NCBI RefSeq assembly: GCF_037120725.1
Contig: NZ_JBBAXC010000006.1
Span: 186,001 to 250,000 of the forward strand
Length of the DNA: 64,000 nucleotides
Reading direction: 5' to 3'
DNA from: Bacillus spongiae
Lineage (GTDB): Bacteria > Bacillota > Bacilli > Bacillales > Bacillaceae_K
The notes below the pieces were generated by a model that ran no database searches, was not told where the DNA came from, and saw nothing but the letters and a program-made list of their open reading frames with translations. Of the stretch, positions 36,506 to 44,469 are shown in pieces; within the stretch, counting starts at the first letter, position 1, and every line of letters starts with the position of its first letter. The position numbers and the translations under genes were made by a program.

Positions 36506-36826
36506 GTGCCGTTATTAGAAAAACTAGCAATTCCTCAGTTTGTTAACAAGTTGTACGATATCACGATTTTTCAAACACCTCATTTTGGTCAGAAAAAAGG
36601 CTATCTTCAAGTCTATCGTTTAAAAGTGAAAGGTTCTAACCACGATGACATTTTGTATGAAGTTTTCCGCATGTTTAATGTGGGTGATTTAATACCAAAA
36701 GATTATACTGCCCGTTACATTCAAACAGGTGACATTATCTTTATTGATGAAGGTAAGTCTGGTCATCATTACTATCGGTTAGAGACAGGTGGTTGGAAGT
36801 CTGTCAATCGTGTGCATATTAGATAA
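36506..36826 (+). CDS. yodL: YodL-domain protein
   Basis: 106 residues: YDITIFQTPHFGQKKGYLQV, DDILYEVFRMFNVGDLIPKD, GDIIFIDEGKSGHHYYRLE and WKSVNRVHIR are the YodL-domain blocks, also seen in conjugation and phage-derived proteins. GTG 36506 is preferred since GGGAGGGATAGGA precedes it; the ATG at 36491 overlaps that site. In B. subtilis yodL is near deoD; here an 8-kb toxin/immunity island follows. Function unclear; YodL has been linked to cell-shape control when overproduced. Confidence 0.85.
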   Translation: MPLLEKLAIPQFVNKLYDITIFQTPHFGQKKGYLQVYRLKVKGSNHDDILYEVFRMFNVGDLIPKDYTARYIQTGDIIFIDEGKSGHHYYRLETGGWKSVNRVHIR

Positions 36827-36851
36827 AATGGTAACAAAATATAAAGGTAAC

Positions 36852-36903
36852 ATAACAACAGAAATAGTAGACCAACTCTTTGGTCTACTATTTCTGTTGT
36901 TAT
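36852..36903 (+). terminator. Very strong terminator after yodL
   Basis: Perfect 24-bp arms (36852-36875, 36880-36903) around a CTCT loop; marks the left border of the accessory island. Confidence 0.8.
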
Positions 36904-37079
36904 TTGGGGTTAAGTGGAGGGGTTAGCATTGGTATAACAAGCAATCGTTTGATGTTTTGGATTGTTCACTGTGCATAATGCGTTGTCATAGATGTATTTT
37001 TTTCGTGCAAGTCCATTAACGTCTCTGCAAGTTGAAGGTATCATAATAGATAGGAGAGTTGAGATTAGGAGAAAGTGAA

Positions 37080-37226
37080 GTGCCAGAACAAAAGAAAGTA
37101 AAACAATGGTTACTTTCAATGTTAAAAGAAAAAATTGACCCATTGTGTGATAATGAGAAATTAAAAAGGTCTAAAAATTCTACTACCTTCAAAAGAAAGA
37201 TTGAAGGTGCAATACAATATTTATAA
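37080..37226 (+). CDS. 48-codon ORF at island edge, possibly truncated gene start
   Basis: GTG 37080 is preceded by AGGAGAAAGTGAA. The frame reads VPEQKKVKQWLLSMLKEKID, then LCDNEKLKRSKNSTTFKRK, and stops at TAA 37224. The composition is that of a real soluble protein and suggests the N-terminal part of a longer immunity-type protein, but I cannot name the family. The same frame continues after the stop as ITFKFWSVHGSFITHPNW, consistent with a decayed longer gene. Confidence 0.4.
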   Translation: MPEQKKVKQWLLSMLKEKIDPLCDNEKLKRSKNSTTFKRKIEGAIQYL

Positions 37227-37337
37227 AAATCGATTACTTTTAAGTTTTGGAGTGTACATGGTTCTTTTATAACTCATCCTAACTGGAGGGCAACTGATTG
37301 TATGAACTTCAACATAGTACAAATAAGGGAGGGCAAT

Positions 37338-37635
37338 ATGTATCATTTTAGAGTTTCGAATAAGAATAATAAATTAGACTTTGATTTGTTAGACATTTTA
37401 GGTCATTATAATAGGCACTGACAAGGATGTAAAATTATTGTCGGACAGAAATTACAATAATATTAAGATCCTGGACTATAATGATTATTTGAACGAAATT
37501 CAATTGGAGTCTGGACTTGTTGAAATAAGAGCAGTTGACAGTAGTTACTTTGAGATTCTTACAAGGGAAGTAAAAATTAATAATTGTCTTAAAGATAATT
37601 TTGTTAATATTGAAAATGTGATTAGTACAAATTGA
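37338..37635 (+). pseudogene. Frameshifted small immunity-like gene
   Basis: ATG 37338 has ATAAGGGAGGG upstream and reads MYHFRVSNKNNKLDFDLLDI then LGHYNRH and a TGA at 37419. One frame over, the coding sense continues IGTDKDVKLLSDRNYNNIKI to DNFVNIENVISTN and a TGA at 37633. Joined, it is about 99 residues, acidic, in a position usual for an immunity gene. Family unknown. Confidence 0.5.
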
Positions 37636-38251
37636 TAATGAATAAAGACGGTTATCTTAAAAAGTGTTGCTCTCGATGCTCGGATGGAAAGAAGGTACTT
37701 ATTGTACCTCTTACCGTTCATTGAAAAATATTCATGCAGGGAAAATACTATTAATACATGTATCAAGATCACAGGGAAGCTATCTTAATATGCCCTTTAG
37801 ATGATAATAGGGCAGTATATGCTGTAGGCTTAGTGCTATATTATTAAAGAAGGAAGACCGATTAATAAATGAATTGATTTAAACAAAAAGAACAATATAT
37901 TTACGTTTCATTGAAAAACTAAACACATAACCATAGAAACCTTGAGGGAACTTTAATTCTTTCAAGTTTTTTTTGAAAAGCCTACCAGTATTACGAAATT
38001 AATTGCATTGACATATATATAAAATCAACCACCTCATTACTCGATTTAAATTTGCACAGAAGAAACAATGTCTGCATTAAAAAGGGAGTAATTCAATTTG
38101 TAGTAACTAGAGACGGTCGTAAACTACTCGATATTTCTTAAAACGTTACATAAATTGAATTTCCATAACCGGAGGGTGAAAGAGTTGAATTTGTTAGGGA
38201 TATACGAGTTCCTACTCAAGGGCAAGTGAAAGACAAATAAGGAGGAAAAAT
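37636..38251 (+). other. Degenerate stretch with two toxin-tail-like peptides
   Basis: Many stops in all frames. Two short peptide tails stand out: KGVIQFVVTRDGRKLLDIS ending about 38140, and ERVEFVRDIRVPTQGQVKDK ending at TAA 38238, 11 bases before the next gene start. Such tails directly ahead of an immunity gene are what the 3' end of a lost toxin module leaves. Confidence 0.35.
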
Positions 38252-38977
38252 ATGATACTAAAAGAATTTGGTTTAGACTTACCTTATCAAACTGAAAAAG
38301 ATAAAATTGAAGAAATTATGTATGAGAAAAATCTTTCTCATGAAGAAGCAACAAGGTATGATTACGAAGCAAATTGGAAACAGAAACGACGCGTTTTTAG
38401 CTTAGAAACTAGGTGTATTACATCTATGTTTGAGCGATTGTTTAGCAAATTCAATACTGTAGATTGTAGGAAGATAATCGTGGAATGTGTTGATAAGGTA
38501 GATGATGAACGAATTCTTAATTTTTCAGGAGTTTATACAGTTCAGGTAAAGTTTAGTTTCGATAAGTTTATTGTTTGTAATGATAGAGATAAGAAGAATA
38601 GAGCTCTAAATTTATTAATGGAAGGAATAGAGAAAATCAATATAGAAAAAAAGTGGGAAAATACGACGTTCGAAGACGTGTACAATAAAATAATAAGGTT
38701 AGATTATAAAAATGAATGGATGTGGGGAAAAACATTAAAGAGCCCAAAGAAAGACAAAATTGCAGTAGTGCTTTGTCAACATGAAGTGAAAGAAATGAGT
38801 ATTTTTATAGTATTAAAGGATATGCAAGGTATTGAATTAGAGAGAAAGAAAATAATTACTGAATTGCCTGATGAGTTTGCATATGCCAAGCATTTAGGGA
38901 AAATAAAATGGGTATCAGACAACGAAGTTAGGCTATATAACAAAAAAGGTACTCAGAGTTGGAGTTATTTAAGGTAG
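38252..38977 (+). CDS. Unassigned 241-residue protein, probable immunity protein
   Basis: Intact frame with AGGAGG 8 bases upstream. The protein is charged (many Lys/Glu), with no signal or membrane helix. N-terminal MILKEFGLDLPYQTEKDKIE and a C-terminal beta-rich half ending VSDNEVRLYNKKGTQSWSYL. I do not recognise a family. Its place between toxin-tail debris and an SMI1/KNR4 gene suggests it neutralises a lost toxin. Cognate unknown. Confidence 0.6.
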   Translation: MILKEFGLDLPYQTEKDKIEEIMYEKNLSHEEATRYDYEANWKQKRRVFSLETRCITSMFERLFSKFNTVDCRKIIVECVDKVDDERILNFSGVYTVQVKFSFDKFIVCNDRDKKNRALNLLMEGIEKINIEKKWENTTFEDVYNKIIRLDYKNEWMWGKTLKSPKKDKIAVVLCQHEVKEMSIFIVLKDMQGIELERKKIITELPDEFAYAKHLGKIKWVSDNEVRLYNKKGTQSWSYLR

Positions 38978-39223
38978 TTAAGTGGTTTTCTGTACTATGA
39001 TTTTAAGTGCAGAGTCATGCTATGAAAAATAGACTACTCATACGACATTAGGGAGATAACAAGATTAAAGGCAAGGAAGACAAATACTGTGCGGGTATAA
39101 AAGAGAATCTACGAACCAATTTATTCAAAGAAAAGCAAAAGTGACAACATTCAAGCATCAATGAGCTGTATCACAATACGAAAAATATCATGGTGTTAAA
39201 TATAAATAAGGGTGTGTGATAAT

Positions 39224-39682
39224 ATGTATTCAAATAAGATTTTAGAAAAAGAAGATGATATTCAGGAGTCCGATTTGGAAGAAGTAGAAATTACTTTTGG
39301 TTTTAAATTTCCTACTTCTATTAGAGAGCATTATTTAATGTATAATGGCGGATATCCTGAAAAATCACTATTTGTTGGAGCTGACAATAGTGAACATATA
39401 GTGGAGTTTTTTATTCCAGTAAAAAATGAAGAACGAAGTTTACTTAGTATTTTAACGTTACTAGATGATGAACAGATTAAGCCAGTATGGTTAATCCCGT
39501 TTGCGGACGAAGATGGTGGTAATTTATTTTGCTTTAGCATTAGGGAAAAAGATAATGGAGCAATTTATTATTATAATCATGAATTTGATTATGGAGAAGA
39601 TCCAGAAGATTATATCGAGTATTTGTCAGATTCATTACCAAATTTTATAAATAGTCTAATTGAGTATGAAGAAGAAGAATAA
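39224..39682 (+). CDS. SMI1/KNR4 (SUKH) family immunity protein
   Basis: 152 residues. The SUKH pattern is clear: IQESDLEEVEITFGFKFPTS, IREHYLMYNGGYPEKS, then VWLIPFADEDGGNLFCFSIR and a C-terminal helix NFINSLIEYEEEE. SUKH proteins are the commonest immunity fold against polymorphic nuclease toxins. ATG 39224 is used; a GTG at 39212 is also possible. No intact toxin is next to it; the stretch before it (38978-39223) is non-coding debris. Confidence 0.88.
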   Translation: MYSNKILEKEDDIQESDLEEVEITFGFKFPTSIREHYLMYNGGYPEKSLFVGADNSEHIVEFFIPVKNEERSLLSILTLLDDEQIKPVWLIPFADEDGGNLFCFSIREKDNGAIYYYNHEFDYGEDPEDYIEYLSDSLPNFINSLIEYEEEE

Positions 39683-39832
39683 AAATTCATAACTTAAGAA
39701 GGCAGTACCATCGCCTACTAAACGATCTTTAATTGTAAGAAACCGTAACCAGGCTAATAGAAAGCTGCTTTAATAATTCTATAATTCTTAGGGAAGTATC
39801 TCGAATGTGGTGAACCATAAAGTAAAATAAGT

Positions 39833-40445
39833 AAAGGGTATGGATGTGACGACTTAGGAAATTCTAAAGAGGTCGTGGACAAGGAGCTTAAAAACAATGT
39901 GAAATTCACCTGCTCTGCGATTGATGCGTCAACTGACTTACATTATAGTGGTGCTAACTTACAGCTCTAAAAACTAGTCGATTCATTCCCTACCAGGGTA
40001 AAGAAATACCTATTGAAAAGGTAGAGGTTAAACAAGAACGTGTAACGGTCTATAATTTTTAAAGTAGACGATCTACATTGTTACTTTGTCTCAAGCCTTA
40101 AGATGCAGATACAAAATATGTGTGCTCTTAAGGAAACGGGTAATGCAAAAAGACCAGACGGTTACAAAAAAAACGATATGGATGAGAAAGGTTATTTGAG
40201 TCCTCAAAAGAATCGTGCTTCAGGATATCATAATGAAAAATAATCAGATAACTTTGTTCAGTTCGCACCATCCGAATCAGGATAAATGGGCAAATTTAAA
40301 TATAGAAGGTAATAATACAGATATCACACATGAGTTCAATACGGGATATCCAGAAATGATAGACACTGGTGTGAACATGAAAGATGCACAGAAATCAGTG
40401 CGTAATGCGTATAAATATTTTGATAGCTTAGGAGCGTTTAAATAA
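39833..40445 (+). pseudogene. Broken toxin module: YD repeat, HINT end and SHH nuclease
   Basis: Read with corrections this is the 3' part of an Rhs/WapA-like toxin. 39833-39970: YD-repeat-like YGCDDLGNSKEVVDKELKNN to SAIDASTDLHYSG, then stop. 39970-40110: HINT pretoxin end KEIPIEKVEVKQERVTVYNF, an extra T at 40060, then KVDDLHCYFVSSLKMQIQN. Next, GNAKRPDGYKKNDMDEKGYL and SPQKNRASGYHNEK, TAA at 40241, DNFVQ, an extra T at 40262, then SHHPNQDKWANL to the end AYKYFDSLGAFK. The DNFVQ-SHHP junction is that of HNH/Endo VII toxins with the SHH signature. Its stop (40443-40445) overlaps the ATG of the next SMI1 gene. Confidence 0.75.
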
Positions 40446-40840
40446 TGGTTGATTTAACTAAATTAGAAATGGATTACAATAATCCTCCAGGGTCTAATGA
40501 AGACATTGTTCAAATTGAAAAGTTAATGAACACTATAATCCCAATAGCTTTTAAAGAGTTATTACTAACATCAAATGGTTTCTTAACAACTGAAGGTGTA
40601 TTTATTTATGGAACGGAGGATATTGTTGAAAGAAATAAAACATGGGAAGTAAATCAGTATGCTCATGGATACATTGCTATTGGTGATGATAGTGGTGGGA
40701 GAGTATTTTTAATGGCTGCTGATACTGATTCGTCCCAAGTAATTATTTCAGATAGCGGTGACATGAATCTAAGTCATGCTGATTTTATGACAAATGATTT
40801 AGTAGAATGGGTATCTCGTGGTTGTACCATTCCTGAATAA
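40445..40840 (+). CDS. SMI1/KNR4 immunity protein, cognate of the SHH nuclease remnant
   Basis: 131 residues: TKLEMDYNNPPGSNEDIVQI, IPIAFKELLLTSNGFLTTEG, GYIAIGDDSGGRVFLMAA and a C-terminal DLVEWVSRGC; compact SUKH fold. The start ATG shares one base with the stop of the broken SHH toxin (TAATG), the usual toxin-immunity coupling, so this is most likely its specific inhibitor, kept after the toxin died. It could now serve against toxins injected or shed by kin. Confidence 0.88.
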   Translation: MVDLTKLEMDYNNPPGSNEDIVQIEKLMNTIIPIAFKELLLTSNGFLTTEGVFIYGTEDIVERNKTWEVNQYAHGYIAIGDDSGGRVFLMAADTDSSQVIISDSGDMNLSHADFMTNDLVEWVSRGCTIPE

Positions 40841-41106
40841 CTAAGGAAATCAAATATTATTTAAACTTTGATTGGCAATGGAAATCAGTTTAAACTACCA
40901 ATAAATTAAATAACGGAGGAATCTTCTTGAACCCGAAGTAGCAGGAGGGAGACGAACCTTTTGAGTGGGATGTTCAATTATCAAGAACAGGGAAAAGGAA
41001 AATTTACTAGTGAGAGTCATAAATTATTAGGATTACTCCTTATTGGAAAATAAATGATGTGTATGTAATTTGAATAAAACTAGAACTCTTAGATGAAAGA
41101 GATAAT

Positions 41107-41292
41107 ATGGAATTTAATAAAATTCTAGACAAGATAGCAGATAAATGGATAGGATTCGGGAATCCACCATATGAACTTTTGGCTTCAAAGACTACTGAGG
41201 GGTGCAACTTTATATTTGATGGTATTAGTATGATAACTATTCTCTTTGATTATGTTAATAACCTTAAGAAAAATTATATAAGGTTTTTATAG
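41107..41292 (+). CDS. 61-residue ORF, possible immunity-gene fragment
   Basis: ATG 41107 after GAAAGAGATAAT. Reads MEFNKILDKIADKWIGFGNP to NNLKKNYIRFL. No family recognised; it may be the 5' part of a truncated gene. The preceding stretch 40841-41106 holds another short tail (EGDEPFEWDVQLSRTGKRKI) and no gene. Confidence 0.3.
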   Translation: MEFNKILDKIADKWIGFGNPPYELLASKTTEGCNFIFDGISMITILFDYVNNLKKNYIRFL

Positions 41293-41360
41293 TTCATCAA
41301 ATAGAAGCCATAAAGGTGAGGACTTGACTGACAATTATTTTGGTTATAAGGAGGTTTAGT

Positions 41361-41936
41361 GTGAGTATTTCTAATGAAAATAAAATAATTGCAAAATCCG
41401 CTTTAGAAGCTTTGGGCGGGAAACCGAGTGTCTCAAAATATTGGGATGAAAATAATGTCAGTAATATTGATATGCTTTCAACTATTAATAGACCTTATGA
41501 TGGAATAACATCATACTCAACTATTGGACTATCCGATCATTCAATTGAATTTACGGTCGAGGCAACTCCTTTAAGAATAGAAATTGTGGGAGCGAGTGAT
41601 AATGAGTATGATCTATTCCCAAATGTATTAGCAACCTGTTCTTTTTGTATTATAAATTCAAAATTCTCAGTATCGCCTGGTCAAGTTTTTCATGATGTGG
41701 TTAGCATGTATTACCCCGATATGGAGATGAAACACATTTTATTTGTGCTTCCCTTTTTGTTTGAAGGTTTAAGGACGCTAGATTTTCCAAATAAAAAAGT
41801 AACTTGGCTACTTGCTGTTCCAATTTCTGAGAATGAATATCTATTTGCACAAGAAAATGGAACAGACTCATTAGAGGATTTATTCGAACAGGAAGACATA
41901 GACATATTTGATTTAGAGCGAAAGTCTATATTGTAG
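41361..41936 (+). CDS. SUFU-domain (suppressor of fused) immunity protein
   Basis: 191 residues from GTG 41361, with AAGGAGG upstream. YDGITSYSTIGLSDHSIEFT, LRIEIVGASDNEYDLFPNVL and WLLAVPISENEYLFAQENG fit bacterial SUFU-fold immunity proteins (Imm-SUFU), which protect against diverse toxins. It stands without a recognisable toxin before it. The frame to 41340 adds a basic stretch across the RBS and is rejected. Confidence 0.82.
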   Translation: MSISNENKIIAKSALEALGGKPSVSKYWDENNVSNIDMLSTINRPYDGITSYSTIGLSDHSIEFTVEATPLRIEIVGASDNEYDLFPNVLATCSFCIINSKFSVSPGQVFHDVVSMYYPDMEMKHILFVLPFLFEGLRTLDFPNKKVTWLLAVPISENEYLFAQENGTDSLEDLFEQEDIDIFDLERKSIL

Positions 41937-42152
41937 GCCTCCTGTTCTTTACCTTATATGACTATTTCGTTTCAAGATAATTTACTACAAGTTTATAATT
42001 GATAATTAAAGATTGTAGTAAAAGTGAGTTAAAAAGGCATTGAATTAAATAAGAACGGTCCGAAAAATGGTATAAAGGTGAAGGATTTTGCTAGTTTAAG
42101 CGAATAGAACGTATTATTAAATGAGCAATAGTTCCCCCGTCAGCCCTTCTAG

Positions 42153-42287
42153 AAATTAAACGAATTTGAGGTTCTTGATGGAATCAGCTCAAAATACGAT
42201 GCGAAAAGAACGAATAGCTTTACGTGTAGGAAAATAGAGTATTATTTTAATACACTAGGTGTTAAGTTTGAAAGGATTGATAATTAA
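42153..42287 (+). pseudogene. C-terminal toxin tail coupled to an SMI1 gene
   Basis: About 44 codons read KLNEFEVLDGISSKYDAKRT, then FTCRKIEYYFNTLGVKFERI-DN, and stop at TAA 42285-42287, which overlaps the next ATG by one base. Upstream (about 42060-42110) another frame gives KNGIKVKDFASLSE, probably the same lost domain. The toxin type is not recognised. Stops and shifts upstream make it non-functional. Confidence 0.5.
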
Positions 42288-42721
42288 TGAACATACTAAA
42301 CAATATCAGTAGTGTTTACAGAATTGATGCCAGACAGTTCCCTTCAAAAAAAGAAGAGATCAAAGCACTTCAGGAACTTTCAACAATAGATGTACCTACA
42401 GAATATATAGAATTAATTCAGCTAGGTTCAGACATTGAGATTAATGTTAGCAACCAAATGTATATTCGAATTTGGGGAGCATCAGGGTGCATAGAAATGA
42501 ATGAAGCTTATGAAGTGCAGAGATACCTCCCGAATTCACTCGCAATTGGTGATGATGAAGGAGGTGGTGCATTAATCTATCTACATGGTAAAGAGGGTTT
42601 TGGGTTATACCATAACAGATTCGCAGATTTGGACATTGAGGAGGCAGTGAGAATTGCACCATCGTTAACGGAATTATTAGTAAATAATGTAGGTGTAAAT
42701 ACTCTATTAGACAATTGTTAA
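42287..42721 (+). CDS. SMI1/KNR4 (SUKH) family immunity protein
   Basis: 144 residues: VPTEYIELIQLGSDIEINVS, MYIRIWGASGCIEMNEAYEV and PNSLAIGDDEGGGALIYLHG with the acidic GDDEGGG loop typical of this family. Start overlaps a toxin-tail stop as TAATG, so it was the immunity partner of the lost toxin at 42153-42287. Third SUKH gene in the island. Confidence 0.88.
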   Translation: MNILNNISSVYRIDARQFPSKKEEIKALQELSTIDVPTEYIELIQLGSDIEINVSNQMYIRIWGASGCIEMNEAYEVQRYLPNSLAIGDDEGGGALIYLHGKEGFGLYHNRFADLDIEEAVRIAPSLTELLVNNVGVNTLLDNC

Positions 42722-43122
42722 TAATCAGAGACCTTGATTAACTTTATAGTCTTTAAGTTTTTTAGTGATTTAGAACAGAATATAATTATAGAAGCTTTGA
42801 ATGAAGAGTTGATGATTGAAAGAAGGTTTAAGAGGATAGTGATGATGACATTATATTAATACACCCTCAAATTACAACTAAACACGAGAAGGTAAAGCAA
42901 GTAATCCTTCGATTATGGATTTAAAGACTGGGATAGAATAAAATGTGTGATAATTTGGGGAGATGGCATTTGATGTGTCAGGAGTATTTACCTGGGGATA
43001 TCTTGAAGAACTAACAAGAAGTACAAAGCTCTGAGTGATTAACAATAGGGAACTATTTTGGGATTGATTTAAAGTAGCTATTGATAAAATGAATAAATTT
43101 GATTAAGAAAGAAGTTGTGTAT
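42722..43122 (+). other. Degenerate stretch
   Basis: No intact gene. Short coding-like traces include IIIEALNEELMIERRFKRIV (about 42783-42845) and MAFDVSGVFTWGYLEELTRS (about 42964-43030), each ending at nearby stops. Confidence 0.3.
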
Positions 43123-43662
43123 ATGGATTTATTGAAACTTAGTAAGGAGTTATCGTTTGCTTTACGACATTCGCCTTGGGAATATGAGTTAGAACTAGAT
43201 AGTGAAGGGTGGGTAAATGTAGAACAAGTTTTAAATGCTCTAAGACATAATCTAGAATGGGAATCATTAATGCAAGATGATTTGAGGAGGATGATTGAGG
43301 TCTCAGATAAAGAACGGCATCAGATTCAGAATGGAAGGATAAGAGCATTATACGGTCATTCGGTTCCTCAAAAAATAATGAAAAAAGCGGGGATACCTCC
43401 ATCTGTTTTATATCATGGGACAGCAAGACATTTAGTTGAACAGATTTTTTCTAACGGGCTTCAACCAATGACAAGGCAGTATGTACACTTGTCAATTGAC
43501 ACTAACACAGCAAATTTAGTTGGAAAACGTAAAGATTCAAACCCTATAATACTAAAGGTGCAGGCTAAAAAGGCTATCGAGGAAGGCATAAAGTTTTACC
43601 AAGGTAATAATAAAGTATGGTTGGCAGATTATATTCCTCCTAAGTTCATATGTTTAGATTAA
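43123..43662 (+). CDS. kptA: RNA 2'-phosphotransferase (KptA/Tpt1)
   Basis: 179 residues. Tpt1/KptA moves an internal RNA 2'-phosphate to NAD+, giving ADP-ribose 1'',2''-cyclic phosphate. Catalytic Arg-His-Arg-Arg set: SFALRHSPWEYELELDSEGW (first Arg, His), GRIRALYGHS (second Arg), YHGTARH and VHLS, and Arg in VGKRKDSNPIIL. Bacteria lack the yeast-type tRNA splicing that creates 2'-phosphates, so the role of bacterial KptA is open. Here it sits within toxin-immunity debris, suggesting RNA repair or de-modification after toxin attack; this is inference. ATG 43123 preferred over TTG 43099. A hairpin follows at 43679. Confidence 0.92.
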   Translation: MDLLKLSKELSFALRHSPWEYELELDSEGWVNVEQVLNALRHNLEWESLMQDDLRRMIEVSDKERHQIQNGRIRALYGHSVPQKIMKKAGIPPSVLYHGTARHLVEQIFSNGLQPMTRQYVHLSIDTNTANLVGKRKDSNPIILKVQAKKAIEEGIKFYQGNNKVWLADYIPPKFICLD

Positions 43663-43678
43663 TATCAATCAATTGCTT

Positions 43679-43716
43679 AAACCTTTAATGGCTATATGTC
43701 TTTTAAGGTTTTTTTA
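43679..43716 (+). terminator. Terminator after kptA
   Basis: AAACCTTTAA pairs with TTTTAAGGTTT (one bulge), then a T tract. Confidence 0.7.
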
Positions 43717-44469
43717 TTAAATCTACTAATATTTGAGTAGGACAATATGAAAAATTTATTACTACATATGAGATAATAGCGAACCTAGCAACATAAATGA
43801 TCATAGCTGATGTATACAGGTATTGAAACACTATTTCTCTGAAATCCATAACGCATGAAGGAAGTACCATCATAGAATATTACTATAACAGTTTAAGTTA
43901 ATAAGAACATTTCGAGATGATACTTTTTAAGACAAGAAAGACTATATACTGCAACTTTGAATAACGAGGACGATATCACGCATCCACATTGGTTTTACAT
44001 AATTCTTGTCAATACAAAAAAAATCTCATAGAAAATTTGCCAGCACTTGATTGCCAGCGTAGGTGAAGAGTGCTTATTGTATTTAGCTGTTAAAAGGACA
44101 TAAACAAATATGAGTAAAATGAGCACAGTAGGGAAACGTGTGATTTATAAATAAACTTGGTGCAAAGAAGCAAAATGATTGTTTTGACTTGTAATACTAG
44201 TAACAAAAGTAATATTTTGGAATAGGTTTACATAAAAAGCACGATACAGCTGTTATCATCAATTATTGGCAGGAGAAACTAGGTGAAAGTTTAGTTATTA
44301 AGAATAAGCCATTCATTTAATTACCTACCTTTTAATAGAAGAAAGCAATAATATTTGTCCGGTAAAAAGTCCAAGGAATGTTGGAGCAACTAAAGGATTA
44401 CGAAGTTGAGTTATAAAAAGAGAGTGATATTATTGGTAGGAGTAGAAATATAGAGGCTGGTGGAATAAT
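43717..44469 (+). other. 750-base degenerate stretch
   Basis: No intact gene in either strand. Coding-like traces: LNNEDDITHPHWFYIILVNT (about 43954-44020), and DTAVIINYWQEKLGESLVIK (about 44248-44310). Probably fragments of further immunity or phage genes. Confidence 0.35.

Noticed and set aside
36910..37143. Minus-strand 77-codon frame with an N-terminal hydrophobic stretch
   Set aside because: No ribosome binding site upstream, and it overlaps a plus-strand frame (37080) with a good RBS.
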